Shown here: piece by piece, positions 46,992 to 54,737 of the stretch
Layout of the letters: each line of letters begins with the position of its first letter
How positions within the stretch are numbered: the first letter of the stretch is position 1
Origin: Mucilaginibacter tundrae
Lineage (GTDB): Bacteria; Bacteroidota; Bacteroidia; Sphingobacteriales; Sphingobacteriaceae
Length of the DNA stretch: 64,000 nucleotides
NCBI RefSeq assembly: GCF_013408825.1
Contig: NZ_JACCBZ010000002.1
Coordinates: 186,001-250,000 of the forward strand
Direction of reading: 5' to 3'
The notes under the pieces: generated by a model
Databases searched by the model: none
What the model was told of the DNA's origin: nothing
The model's input: only the letters and a program-made list of their open reading frames with translations
Translations under genes and position numbers: made by a program

Positions 46992-47732
46992 CTATTCGAA
47001 GTAAAGGTTGATCATCAGCGAATGAAGGAATAATTTACTGATGGGTGACGAATAGGGTTGTGCCTCCGGAAGCAACACATTGCCAAAGGAATTTGATATT
47101 TTTATTTCGGGCGATAGCTTGAAATATTCAAAATAAATGTCGCAACCAATGCCCGCTTCGTAGGATTCATAGCTGCCTACGTTCTTCACTGTTCGATCAA
47201 CTAATGCGGCAGTGTTATCGCTATTGGCTTTGGCACCAATTGAGTAAGAATATTTTAAACCAGCAATAAAGTAGCCACGAAAATCGCCATGCCTGTCGGA
47301 TTTTATTTTTATAGCTAAAGGGAGATCGATAGTGGTTGATTGGACGATTTTTTTGACGTTATCTGTGGTGTCGGCATAGGTATAACTCAGACTACGATCT
47401 GCAAAAATAAGCGAGGGGGTTAAGCGAACTTCAAAATGTTCGGTAAAATCATACCGGGTAAGAAAGCCAACCGCGAAACCGGGTGTATTTGGCGAACTGA
47501 TGCTGGTGCCCGCGCTTGTTACAGGTTGATTACCGTTTTGAGGATCGAGAAATGGGGTTTGCCAGTTTGGCTTTTTTAGTATTTTGTAATAGTTATCTAC
47601 GTATGAAAAAGAGAAACCAAAGCTAAGATCGCGCTGATCGGCACCACCTGCCCAGGCGGGTGGGTTATCCTGTGCAAGTAAAATGTTACTGCAAAATAAT
47701 AAGGCAATAATAGCTAAGTAGCATTTTATCAT
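46992..47732 (-). CDS. porT: Type IX secretion/gliding protein PorT
   Basis: The 246-residue outer-membrane barrel protein has a signal peptide (about 1-20, LLAQ) and the PorT family pattern: LSFGFSFSYVDNYYKIL, VGFLTRYDFTEHFEVRLTP, AGLKYSYSIGAKA and a C-terminal strand ending FE. PorT is needed for type IX secretion in Porphyromonas and relatives. Its 4-bp overlap with ubiE/menG reproduces the gene order common in Bacteroidetes. It supplies part of the export machinery for the two giant cargo proteins at 2776-10830. Confidence 0.87.
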   Translation of the reverse strand: MIKCYLAIIALLFCSNILLAQDNPPAWAGGADQRDLSFGFSFSYVDNYYKILKKPNWQTPFLDPQNGNQPVTSAGTSISSPNTPGFAVGFLTRYDFTEHFEVRLTPSLIFADRSLSYTYADTTDNVKKIVQSTTIDLPLAIKIKSDRHGDFRGYFIAGLKYSYSIGAKANSDNTAALVDRTVKNVGSYESYEAGIGCDIYFEYFKLSPEIKISNSFGNVLLPEAQPYSSPISKLFLHSLMINLYFE

Positions 47733-48460
47733 TTAACGCCCGTATAAATTGAACAGATACCAAACGTTAACGGCCTGTGTTTGGTATTTTTAAAGCCTGC
47801 TTTCTGCAGTAAACCTATAAATTTTTCGCCATCGGGAAAAGCGGCAACTGACTCCGGCAAATAGCTGTACGCCCTTGCATCCTTGGAGAACAGCTTGCCA
47901 ATGCCCGGCGTTACGTAGCTGAAATAGAAATTATATAACTGTTTTACAGGGAATGCCTTGGGTTTAGAGAACTCCAAAATCACAGCCTTGCCGCCTGATT
48001 TTAACACACGGTGAATATCAGCTAAACCAACTTCCAGGTTCTCGAAATTACGAACACCGTAGGCAATAGTTACCGCATCAAATTCATTAGCTTCGAAAGG
48101 TAATTTTTCGGAGTCGCCTAATTTGATCTCGAATTTATCACTTAGGTGGCGTTTGGTTATTTTTTGCTGCGCGATGTCGAGCATACCTTGCGAAATATCA
48201 ACACCAACAATTTTCTTTGGGTTGAGGATCTTCAAGGCTTCGAAAGCGAAATCGCCGGTGCCGGTGGCAACATCCAATATTTGCTGGGGATTATCCTTTT
48301 TCAACTCGTTAATGGCTTTTTTACGCCAGATGATATCGATGCCCAGTGATAAAAAATGGTTCAGGAAATCGTAGGTTTTGGATATATTGTTGAACATATC
48401 GGCTACCTGTGTTTTTTTAGCAACCTCGTTATCCTGATAGGGTGTTATTATTTCGCTCAT
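47729..48460 (-). CDS. ubiE: Demethylmenaquinone methyltransferase (UbiE/MenG)
   Basis: The 243-residue SAM-dependent enzyme carries out the last methylation of menaquinone synthesis, the quinone used by complex I here. Family motifs are YDFLNHFLSLGIDIIWRKKA, ILDVATGTGDFAFEAL (SAM binding), VGVDISQGMLDIA, VTIAYGVRNFENLEVGL and ILEFSKPKAFPVKQLYNFYF. The length is typical. Confidence 0.95.
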   Translation of the reverse strand: MSEIITPYQDNEVAKKTQVADMFNNISKTYDFLNHFLSLGIDIIWRKKAINELKKDNPQQILDVATGTGDFAFEALKILNPKKIVGVDISQGMLDIAQQKITKRHLSDKFEIKLGDSEKLPFEANEFDAVTIAYGVRNFENLEVGLADIHRVLKSGGKAVILEFSKPKAFPVKQLYNFYFSYVTPGIGKLFSKDARAYSYLPESVAAFPDGEKFIGLLQKAGFKNTKHRPLTFGICSIYTGVK

Positions 48461-48491
48461 ATTTTTAGATGGGCAAAGATAGGTATTTATG

Positions 48492-48572
48492 GTATATAGT
48501 TAATGGTTAATGGTTCATGGTCTTAGCGCTTTTATGAAAGAGAGCTATGAACTATGAACCATTAACTATATA
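48492..48572. repeat. AT-rich hairpin repeat (GTATATAGTTAATGGTT arms)
   Basis: GTATATAGTTAATGGTT at the left pairs with AACCATTAACTATATAC at the right (perfect 17-bp arms) around a loop of about 45 bp. The right arm abuts the reconstructed stop of the frameshifted glyoxalase. It is related to the repeat at 43958. Confidence 0.7.
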
Positions 48573-49060
48573 CTATTTAGCCAATTCAAGCAAGCCTTTT
48601 GCATCCAGCGCACGGGTATACATAGTTAATTTACCCTCGGCGTCTAATGGCCAATCTTCTTTGGGGCGATCCCAATATAGTTCTACGCCATTTTTATCGG
48701 GATCATTAAATAGATGGCTTCGGATACGCCGTGGTCGGATGCGCCGGTGATTGGGTATTTGGCATCAATTAAGCGTTGGAGAATTACCGCCAGATCTTTT
48801 CTTTCGGGGTAAAGGATGGCGGTATGGTATAGGCCGGGTGCATATTCAGGCGCGGGTGACGCGCCTTTGCTATGCCAAGTATTTAGGCCGATATGATGAT
48901 GATATCCTCCTGCCGAAATGAAAGCAGCCTGATCGCCGTACATAGTCATCACTTCGAAGCCTAATAGTCCGCAGTAAAAGTCGAGTGACTTTTGGATGTC
49001 GCTTACCTTTAGGTGTACGTGGCCGATGCGGGTTTGAGCTGGTATGGTGTAGTTTTCCAT
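48573..49060 (-). pseudogene. VOC/glyoxalase-fold protein gene with a single-base frameshift
   Basis: The open frame from 49060 gives GHVHLKVSDIQKSLDFYCGLLGF, the vicinal-oxygen-chelate fold with a metal-ligand His, but stops at 48683 after 125 residues. Adding one base to the AA/TTTAATG stretch near 48705 continues the protein as YLNDPDKNGVELYWDRPKED and on to a stop at 48573, exactly the usual second metal-site strand and C-terminus of the family. It therefore lacks a metal-ligand strand as written. It is a probable dioxygenase or glyoxalase of unknown substrate. Sequencing error is as likely as true inactivation. Confidence 0.8.
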
Positions 49061-49170
49061 TTTCTTATACTTTTTGGTTCGACTAAAGCTGGTCTTTATT
49101 AATTTATTTCGCCCTTTTAAAATGGGTGGCTATGAATTAGCAATTATAATGTACCATAATAAATCCATAC

Positions 49171-49202
49171 ACAAATATACATGTTTAAACACGTATATTT
49201 GT
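49171..49202. promoter_or_regulatory. 32-bp near-perfect palindrome with outward -7 boxes (VOC/engB divergent region)
   Basis: ACAAATATACATGTTTAAAC plus ACGTATATTTGT reads almost the same on both strands (one mismatched symmetric pair). It contains TATATTTG on the plus strand (49194-49201) and the same box on the minus strand (49179-49172). It looks like an operator overlapping two divergent promoters, one towards the VOC gene and one towards engB. Confidence 0.5.
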
Positions 49203-49286
49203 AATTGTTTAGTAAGGATACTAAGATGAATTAAACAAGCGAAACCCAACTAATCTCTAACCTCTAATTAACTAATCTCTAATTGC

Positions 49287-49294
49287 TATCTTTG
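49287..49294 (+). promoter_or_regulatory. -7 promoter box almost touching the engB start
   Basis: TATCTTTG fits TAnnTTTG and ends only 4 bp before the ATG at 49299. If used, the transcript would start at or next to the start codon (leaderless). Confidence 0.4.
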
Positions 49295-49298
49295 CCCA

Positions 49299-49925
49299 AT
49301 GATCGTTAAAACCGCCGAGTTTATTTGCAGCAACACTCAAATTTCCAAACTGCCGCCGCCGGTTAAAGCTGAATATGCCTTTATCGGGCGGTCGAACGTT
49401 GGAAAATCCAGCCTTATTAATATGCTTGTGCAGAAAAAAGGATTGGCTAAGACTTCGCAAACGCCGGGAAAAACTCAGCTGATCAACCATTTTTTGGTTA
49501 ATGATAGCTGGTATATTGTCGATTTGCCGGGCTATGGTTATGCCCGTGCCTCTAAAAGTAAGAAAGCGGATTGGGATAAGTTTATCCACTCCTACCTTGA
49601 TAAACGTGAAAGTTTGCAATGTGTAATGGTTTTGATCGACAGCCGATTGGAGCCGCAAAAGATAGATCTGGAGTTTTGCAATTGGCTGGGCGAAAAGGGC
49701 TTGTCGTTTGTTTTGGTGTTTACCAAGGCTGATAAACAGTCGAGTATTAAAACTGACCAAAATGTGGCGAGGTTTAAGAAGGCTTTATTAGAAACTTTTG
49801 AGGAAGCGCCGGGATATTATATTACATCGGCGGAAACGATGATGGGGAGGGATGAGATTTTGGGGTTTATTGGTGGGATTAATAGTGGGTTTGTGGTACC
49901 GAAAGTTTGGGGATCAGAGGAGTAA
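49299..49925 (+). CDS. engB: Ribosome biogenesis GTPase EngB (YsxC/YihA)
   Basis: The 208-residue GTPase is needed for large ribosomal subunit assembly. G1 is GRSNVGKSSLINML, followed by TSQTPGKTQLINHF (G2), VDLPGYGYA (G3), TKADK (G4) and an SAE (G5) motif. Length and order are typical. An antisense frame on the other strand is a shadow. Confidence 0.96.
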   Translation: MIVKTAEFICSNTQISKLPPPVKAEYAFIGRSNVGKSSLINMLVQKKGLAKTSQTPGKTQLINHFLVNDSWYIVDLPGYGYARASKSKKADWDKFIHSYLDKRESLQCVMVLIDSRLEPQKIDLEFCNWLGEKGLSFVLVFTKADKQSSIKTDQNVARFKKALLETFEEAPGYYITSAETMMGRDEILGFIGGINSGFVVPKVWGSEE

Positions 49926-49940
49926 AACTTTAAACTATAT

Positions 49941-50325
49941 CATTTCGCCCTCCGGTCGAAATCTTCTGCGGTTGGCAAAGTGGAAATGCAAGCCGGGATT
50001 GGCTTGGCGAAGAAGATTTCTCCCGATGGCTGAAATGATAGGGTGGAGAGAATCAAATAATAAGTATTGTCATTTCGACTGGAAGGAAAAATCTTCTGCG
50101 ATTGGCAAAGTGGAATGCAGGGCGGAATTGCAAGGTGAAGAAGATTTCTCCCGATGGTCGAAATGACAGGGTGGAGAGAATCAAATAATATGTATTGTCA
50201 TTTCGACTGGAAGGAGGAATCTTCTACGATTGGCAAGATGGAAATGCAAGCCGGGATTACCTTGGCGAAGAAGATTTCTCTCTGCGGTCGAAATGACAGG
50301 ATGGAGAAGTCGCAATGACAATAAA
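49941..50325. repeat. Three tandem copies of a ~130-bp hairpin unit
   Basis: Units start at 49941, 50071 and 50199 (130, 128 and about 125 bp). Each begins with CATTTCG(A/C)C followed by an AATCTTCT arm, contains GATTGGCAAAGTGGAA(A)TG, and returns through GAAGAAGATTTCTC to GTCGAAATGA, so each unit is itself a long imperfect hairpin. The first two units end with the same AATCAAATAATA linker. No credible gene lies in this 415-bp spacer between engB and ubiA. Confidence 0.85.
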
Positions 50326-50340
50326 AAGAATAATACAGAA

Positions 50341-51195
50341 ATGAAAAAATATCTATCATTAGTAACATTTACGCATACCATTTTTGCTATGCCTTTTGCT
50401 TTTATTGGCTTTTTTTTGGCGGTGACCACTACGGAATATCGCTTTGACTGGCTGAAATTGGTGATGATGGTTTTTTGTATGGTTTTCGCACGAAACTCGG
50501 CGATGGCATTTAACCGTTATTTGGACAGGGACATCGATGCTAAAAACCCGCGGACTAAACAGCGGGATATCCCTTCGGGCAGGATCAGCGCGAGATCGGC
50601 TTTGACATTTACTATTGTGAATTGTTTGTTGTTTATTGCTACGACTTACTTTATTAATACGCTTTGCTTTTTCCTATCGCCGGTAGCGTTGTTTGTGGTG
50701 CTGGGGTATAGCGCTACAAAGCGTTTTACAGCGCTTTGTCATTTGGTTTTAGGGTTGGGGTTGGCTTTGGCCCCTATCGGCGCTTATTTGGTGGTTACGG
50801 GGCATTTCGCGGCTACTCCGGTGTTCTTCTCATTATCAGTTTTGTGCTGGGTTAGCGGGTTTGATATTATTTATGCTTTGCAGGATATTGATTTTGACGT
50901 GCATGAGCATTTGCACTCTATCCCTGCTTATTTGGGCAAGGTGAATGCGTTGCGCTTATCGACCTTTTTGCATGTACTGTCAGCTTTATTTGTGATTATG
51001 CCGGTATTCTATACACCCGTTGGCATCCCCTATTTTATCGGGATCGCTTTCTTCTGCTCAATGCTGATATACCAGCATTTGCTAGTTAAACCTAACGACC
51101 TGAGCCGTGTTAACTTTGCTTTTATGACCACCAATGGTATTGCCAGTGTTGTTTTCGCTGTGTTTTTTATGCTGGATAGACTTTGGATCCGGTAG
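50341..51195 (+). CDS. UbiA family prenyltransferase
   Basis: The 284-residue membrane protein has about eight to nine helices. The first Asp-rich prenyl-diphosphate motif lies in NSAMAFNRYLDRDIDAKNPRT (about 44-64), and the second in YALQDIDFDVHE (about 180). It attaches a prenyl chain to an aromatic acid in quinone synthesis. The substrate could be 4-hydroxybenzoate or, in a menaquinone organism, the futalosine-route analogue (MqnP-like), and the sequence alone does not decide. The ATG at 50341 (MKKYLSLVTF) is chosen because upstream codons come from the tandem repeat. Confidence 0.88.
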   Translation: MKKYLSLVTFTHTIFAMPFAFIGFFLAVTTTEYRFDWLKLVMMVFCMVFARNSAMAFNRYLDRDIDAKNPRTKQRDIPSGRISARSALTFTIVNCLLFIATTYFINTLCFFLSPVALFVVLGYSATKRFTALCHLVLGLGLALAPIGAYLVVTGHFAATPVFFSLSVLCWVSGFDIIYALQDIDFDVHEHLHSIPAYLGKVNALRLSTFLHVLSALFVIMPVFYTPVGIPYFIGIAFFCSMLIYQHLLVKPNDLSRVNFAFMTTNGIASVVFAVFFMLDRLWIR

Positions 51196-51263
51196 TCATT
51201 GGGTCATTCGCTGCACTGTTATTGGGCTTTGTAGTTTGACAGTTACAAACCCTCATGATCCGC

Positions 51264-51286
51264 GGTTTCAGTTTAAAACTGAAACC
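51264..51286. repeat. 23-bp perfect palindrome between convergent genes
   Basis: GGTTTCAGTTT and AAACTGAAACC flank a single A, an 11-bp perfect stem. It lies between ubiA (plus) and the small membrane gene (minus). There is no clear T-run, so it is a hairpin of uncertain role. Confidence 0.65.
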
Positions 51287-51328
51287 AGTTAAGGGAAAGT
51301 CAAAAGTCAAAAAACCTCCAATCCTCTC

Positions 51329-51523
51329 TTACATTAATTCCTGGTCTTTTTTCTCGTGGTAAGTTTTATAGCAGAGGTATAAAAACAGAATGATAGGGCC
51401 GACATCCAGGGCCCATCTGCCTGTTGTCATTTTGGCGGCGGTGATGGTTACGAGATCAAAAATGAAGACGCCAATGGCGATCATTCCGCCGATAAAATAT
51501 AGATAAACGTATTGTTTGCTCAT
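51329..51523 (-). CDS. Small two-helix membrane protein
   Basis: From the ATG at 51523 the protein is 64 residues: MSKQYVYLYFIGGMIAIGVF, a helix, then a short polar turn, then VGPIILFLYLCYKTYHEK, a second helix with a charged end. The longer reading frame upstream runs into the dispersed repeat at 51555 and is rejected. No family is recognised. It lies downstream of the repeat and of glgB on the same strand. Confidence 0.6.
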   Translation of the reverse strand: MSKQYVYLYFIGGMIAIGVFIFDLVTITAAKMTTGRWALDVGPIILFLYLCYKTYHEKKDQELM

Positions 51524-51554
51524 GGTTGTGTTGCTGTCATTGGTTATTGCCTTT

Positions 51555-51640
51555 GTCATTTTGAGGGACGAAGAATCTTCTTCGATTTGCAAAGCAGAAA
51601 TGCATGTTGCAGAAGATTCTTCGCTGCGCTCAGAATGACA
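51555..51640. repeat. Dispersed palindromic repeat (TCATTTTGA...TCAGAATGA)
   Basis: GTCATTTTGAGGGACGAAGAATC opens the element in two 20-bp-scale arms, and GAAGATTCTTCGCTGCGC followed by TCAGAATGAC closes it. It is the same family as 18445-18532. It lies just downstream of the glgB stop. Confidence 0.75.
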
Positions 51641-51648
51641 ATTGGGGA

Positions 51649-53751
51649 TTATTTTAACTCATACTTTTTAGGCGAATCTTTTACTTTTTTTCTTTTAAAT
51701 ACCGATGCGCCAAGCGGCGGTATGGTGATATTTATTGAATTTTCACGACCATGCCAGCTGATGGCTTCGCTATTTATAGCGTTGTAATTTATGATGCCAC
51801 TGCCCCATAGGTTTTCGGCATCGGAGTTGAAGATTTCTTTCCACTCTCCTGCCTGCGTTACACCTACGCGGAAATCATGGCGGATAACCGGGGTCATGTT
51901 TAGTACTACCACCAGGTCATCATCGGGGTTGTAGCCTTTGCGGGCATATACCAGGATGGAATCATTGGCATTACCGCCGTCGATCCATTCAAAACCAGTA
52001 TAATCGAATCCTTTTTCGTAAAGCGCAGGTTCCGATCTGTACAGTCTATTCAGGGCTTTAACAGTTTCTTTTATACCATTGTGGTTAGGGTATTGCAGTA
52101 CATACCACTCTAATGATCTTTCAAAATTCCACTCTGTCCCCTGGCCGAACTCGGCACCCATGAATAGCAGTTTTGTACCCGGGTGGGTAAACATAAAGCT
52201 ATACAACAAGCGCAGGTTGGCAAATTGCTGCCACTCATCGCCGGGCATTTTGCGCAGCATGGAGCCTTTGCCGTAAACCACTTCATCATGCGAGAACGGC
52301 AGCATAAAGTTTTCGGTAAAGGCATAGATCAAACTGAAGGTGATCACGTTGTGGTGATATTTTCGGTTGATCGGATCTTCCTCAAAATAATTGATGGAAT
52401 CGTGCATCCAGCCCATCATCCATTTCATACCGAAACCTAAACCGCCTGTATAAACCGGGCGACTAACGCCTGTGAATGAAGTTGATTCCTCAGCAATTGT
52501 TTGTGTGTCGGGGAAGTGACTGTAAACCGCTTCGTTAAATTCTTTGAGGAATGATATAGCTTCTAAATTCTCGTTTCCGCCGTAAATATTGGCTTCCCAT
52601 TCACCGTGCTTACGGGAATAATCAAGGTACAGCATGGATGCTACCGCATCAACACGCAAACCATCAACATGATAACGATCAAGCCAAAACAACGCGTTAC
52701 TAATTAAAAACGCACGCACCTCGTTACGGCCGTAGTTGAATATGTATGATTTCCAATCGGGGTGAAACCCTTTACGCATATCGGCATGCTCGTAAAGATG
52801 CGTGCCGTCGAAATTATACAGCGCGTGCGCGTCGCCGGGGAAATGTGAGGGAACCCAGTCCAAAATTACGCCGATGCCAGCTTTGTGGAGTTCTTCTACC
52901 AAAAACATCAGATCCTGCGGAGAACCATAGCGGCAAGATGCCGCGTAGAAACCACTGATCTGATAGCCCCAGCTTGGATAATATGGGTGCTCCATTATCG
53001 GCATGAACTCTACATGGGTAAAGCCCATCTCGGTGATATATGGCACTAACTTTTCCGCTAATTCGCGATAGGTCAAAAATTCATCGGGGCTCTCTGGGTT
53101 GCGTGCCCATGAGCCTACGTGCATTTCGTAAACAGAATATGGTTTATCTAAAGCATTGTGCTGGTAACGGGTAGCCATCCAGTCCTGATCTTTCCATTCG
53201 TAAAAGGTATCCACAACTATAGATGCGGTGCTCGGCGGTAGTTCCCAACGCAGGGCGAATGGATCGCTTTTCTCCAGTTCCTCACCGCTTGAAGACTTTA
53301 TAAAGTATTTGTAAACTTCGCCAACACCAATATGCGGGATAAAGCCTTCCCAAATACCTGAAGAATCCCAGCGTGGGTTTAGTTTGTGTGTGCCCCTATC
53401 CCAATAATTAAAGTTACCGGTAACCGCCACATATTGTGCATTCGGCGCCCAAACAGCGAAATAAGTGCCAACCACGCCTTTATACTCAACTACATGTGAG
53501 CCGAATTTTTCATAAAGCTTGTAGTGCTTACCCGATTGAAACAGGCTAACATCAAATTCAGTAAAACGGCTATATGGCTCAACCCGCTCTAAAGTTGTAG
53601 TTTCAACAGTTGCTGGTCCGGTTACTTTTTTTGCAGATGCCTTTTTTACAGGCTTTTCGGTTGTGGTTTGGGCTTTAGCTATAACAGGCTTTTTAGGAAC
53701 TGCTTTTTTTACTGCTTCTTCGCTTGATGGTTCAACTTTCTTTTTGGCCAT
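51649..53751 (-). CDS. glgB: 1,4-alpha-glucan branching enzyme (GH13) with Lys/Ala-rich N-terminal extension
   Basis: The 700-residue enzyme makes alpha-1,6 branches in glycogen. The N-terminal CBM48 domain (about 90-185, YFAVWAPNAQYVAVTGNFN) precedes the GH13 barrel. Catalytic residues are visible as Asp in GLRVDAVASMLYLDYSR, Glu in TIAEESTSF, and Asp in MLPFSHDEVVYGKGS. Residues 1-50 are an added low-complexity tail rich in K, A, P, T and E (for example AKKKVEPSSEEAVKKAVPKK), resembling a histone-like tail. The gene belongs with the GH31 and pgmB/GH65 genes of alpha-glucan metabolism. Confidence 0.95.
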   Translation of the reverse strand: MAKKKVEPSSEEAVKKAVPKKPVIAKAQTTTEKPVKKASAKKVTGPATVETTTLERVEPYSRFTEFDVSLFQSGKHYKLYEKFGSHVVEYKGVVGTYFAVWAPNAQYVAVTGNFNYWDRGTHKLNPRWDSSGIWEGFIPHIGVGEVYKYFIKSSSGEELEKSDPFALRWELPPSTASIVVDTFYEWKDQDWMATRYQHNALDKPYSVYEMHVGSWARNPESPDEFLTYRELAEKLVPYITEMGFTHVEFMPIMEHPYYPSWGYQISGFYAASCRYGSPQDLMFLVEELHKAGIGVILDWVPSHFPGDAHALYNFDGTHLYEHADMRKGFHPDWKSYIFNYGRNEVRAFLISNALFWLDRYHVDGLRVDAVASMLYLDYSRKHGEWEANIYGGNENLEAISFLKEFNEAVYSHFPDTQTIAEESTSFTGVSRPVYTGGLGFGMKWMMGWMHDSINYFEEDPINRKYHHNVITFSLIYAFTENFMLPFSHDEVVYGKGSMLRKMPGDEWQQFANLRLLYSFMFTHPGTKLLFMGAEFGQGTEWNFERSLEWYVLQYPNHNGIKETVKALNRLYRSEPALYEKGFDYTGFEWIDGGNANDSILVYARKGYNPDDDLVVVLNMTPVIRHDFRVGVTQAGEWKEIFNSDAENLWGSGIINYNAINSEAISWHGRENSINITIPPLGASVFKRKKVKDSPKKYELK

Positions 53752-53850
53752 ATTGGTATTGCCTTGCGGCTTAGTTTAAGTAGATATTTACATATTGCGT
53801 TTGCAGGCAATTGTAATGCAATGTATGATTTAATTGGTAATAACAACAAA

Positions 53851-53893
53851 AACAGAAGGGTGTGTTATTTATTTCAAAAACACACCCTTTTAA
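53851..53893. terminator. Terminator-like hairpin upstream of glgB
   Basis: AAGGGTGTGT (53856-53865) pairs with ACACACCCTT (53880-53889), and on the minus strand the stem is followed by TCTGTTTTTG. Before the transposon inserted, it would have lain shortly after the GH31 gene, in the right orientation to terminate it. Confidence 0.6.
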
Positions 53894-53939
53894 GCTGAAT
53901 AATCTTTTAGGTCGATTAACTTCGCTTGTTTGGCGAAGA

Positions 53940-53982
53940 AACACACCCCTGCTGCCGCACTTTCCGGCGCGCCCCCTCTCAA
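53940..53982. repeat. Left half of a CCCCTCTC...GAGGGG REP-like element split by the transposon
   Basis: AACACACCCCTGCTGCCGC and then GCCCCCTCTCAA match the intact copy at 30812. The right half, GAGGGGAACTGG, is found at 57310 after the inserted element. Joined, they give CCCCTCTCAAGAGGGG. Confidence 0.75.
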
Positions 53983-54015
53983 GGGTAACTATATACAAGT
54001 TGGGACAGGACAAAG
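53983..54015 (+). repeat. Left terminal inverted repeat of the IS1595-type element
   Basis: The end begins GGGTAACTATATA, then CA, then AGTTGGGACA, and after GGAC continues AAAGTTAA. It is the partner of 57275-57303. Confidence 0.85.
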
Positions 54016-54037
54016 TTAAAAATATTTAAGATACAGC

Positions 54038-54637
54038 CTATGACCCCATACTATCGGACTTTGGTTCGTAGTGTGGGGGGCGTAGGACTACAACACGAGA
54101 TTGCGTCATCCTTATTATGACCGTACTGCATTTTTTAATTGTCATTAGAATTGAATTAATTTTTTCCTCATCATACCATTCAATCCGAGAGTTGGCACTA
54201 AACTTTTGTAATCCAATATGGGTTGTTGCTCGGTCTATAGCGTCTTGATTTGTGCAAACTAAGTTGTGGGCGAAGCTATTCCTTTCATACATTACAGTAT
54301 TCATATCTTTTTTAAAACTACGATGTACTTTTTTGCCAAATTCTGGTCGCTGAATTTTTATTAGTACATCAAATAGTTTTCTTTTACCGTCCAAGCTAAT
54401 CCTATTAGCGCCCAAAATAATATTTGAGAATTCTTTGACTTTATCTAAACTATCACAAAAGTAAGTCGCTATATAAATATCTAAAAGCCTATCCAAAGAA
54501 GAAACAGCATCAATAATTTTTCCGCGATATACAATAGACGTTGCTTTAATATTTTCTATTGTCGGGGCTTGTCGTTCGTGTCGTGCAATTTCGTTTTGTA
54601 AATACTCCAATTGCTTTTCTAATTCATCCTTTGTCAT
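54038..54637 (-). CDS. HEPN-like protein, transposon passenger
   Basis: The 199-residue, mostly helical protein starts with a short coiled coil (about 1-22). A helix reading RGKIIDAVSSLDRLLDIYIA (about 38-57) follows, and later the motif R119-NSFA-H124, an R-x4-H sequence of the kind that marks HEPN domains. HEPN proteins are often RNA-cutting toxins or defence effectors, but catalytically silent members exist. No partner antitoxin (MNT-type) is seen beside it. It lies 55 bp inside the left end and diverges from the transposase gene. The fold assignment is from motif and helix pattern only. Confidence 0.55.
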   Translation of the reverse strand: MTKDELEKQLEYLQNEIARHERQAPTIENIKATSIVYRGKIIDAVSSLDRLLDIYIATYFCDSLDKVKEFSNIILGANRISLDGKRKLFDVLIKIQRPEFGKKVHRSFKKDMNTVMYERNSFAHNLVCTNQDAIDRATTHIGLQKFSANSRIEWYDEEKINSILMTIKKCSTVIIRMTQSRVVVLRPPHYEPKSDSMGS

Positions 54638-54709
54638 TGTGATTTTAGTTTAGTCCCGCAATCTAATTAATTATTTTAAAATAAATTAGTAAGCTATTGG
54701 GACAAGTCT

Positions 54710-54717
54710 TATATTTG
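54710..54717 (+). promoter_or_regulatory. -7 box of the transposase gene
   Basis: TATATTTG matches TAnnTTTG exactly and lies 20 bp before the ATG at 54738. A TTGGGA stretch just upstream is too close to be a clear -33 box. Confidence 0.45.
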
Positions 54718-54737
54718 TATAACAAAACGGTAAGACG

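Noticed and set aside
49272..49760. 162-codon antisense frame over engB
   Set aside because: It is a shadow of engB, which has all five G motifs, and it shows no family signature.
49941..50325. Triple repeat considered as a CRISPR array
   Set aside because: Units are 128-130 bp and contiguous, with no unique spacers, and there are no cas genes.
50230..50340. N-terminal extension of the UbiA protein
   Set aside because: The codons come from the third tandem hairpin unit; the ATG at 50341 fits the family start.
53771..54013. 80-codon minus-strand frame spanning the transposon left end
   Set aside because: It crosses the REP-like element, the target duplication and the inverted repeat, so it cannot be an old gene.
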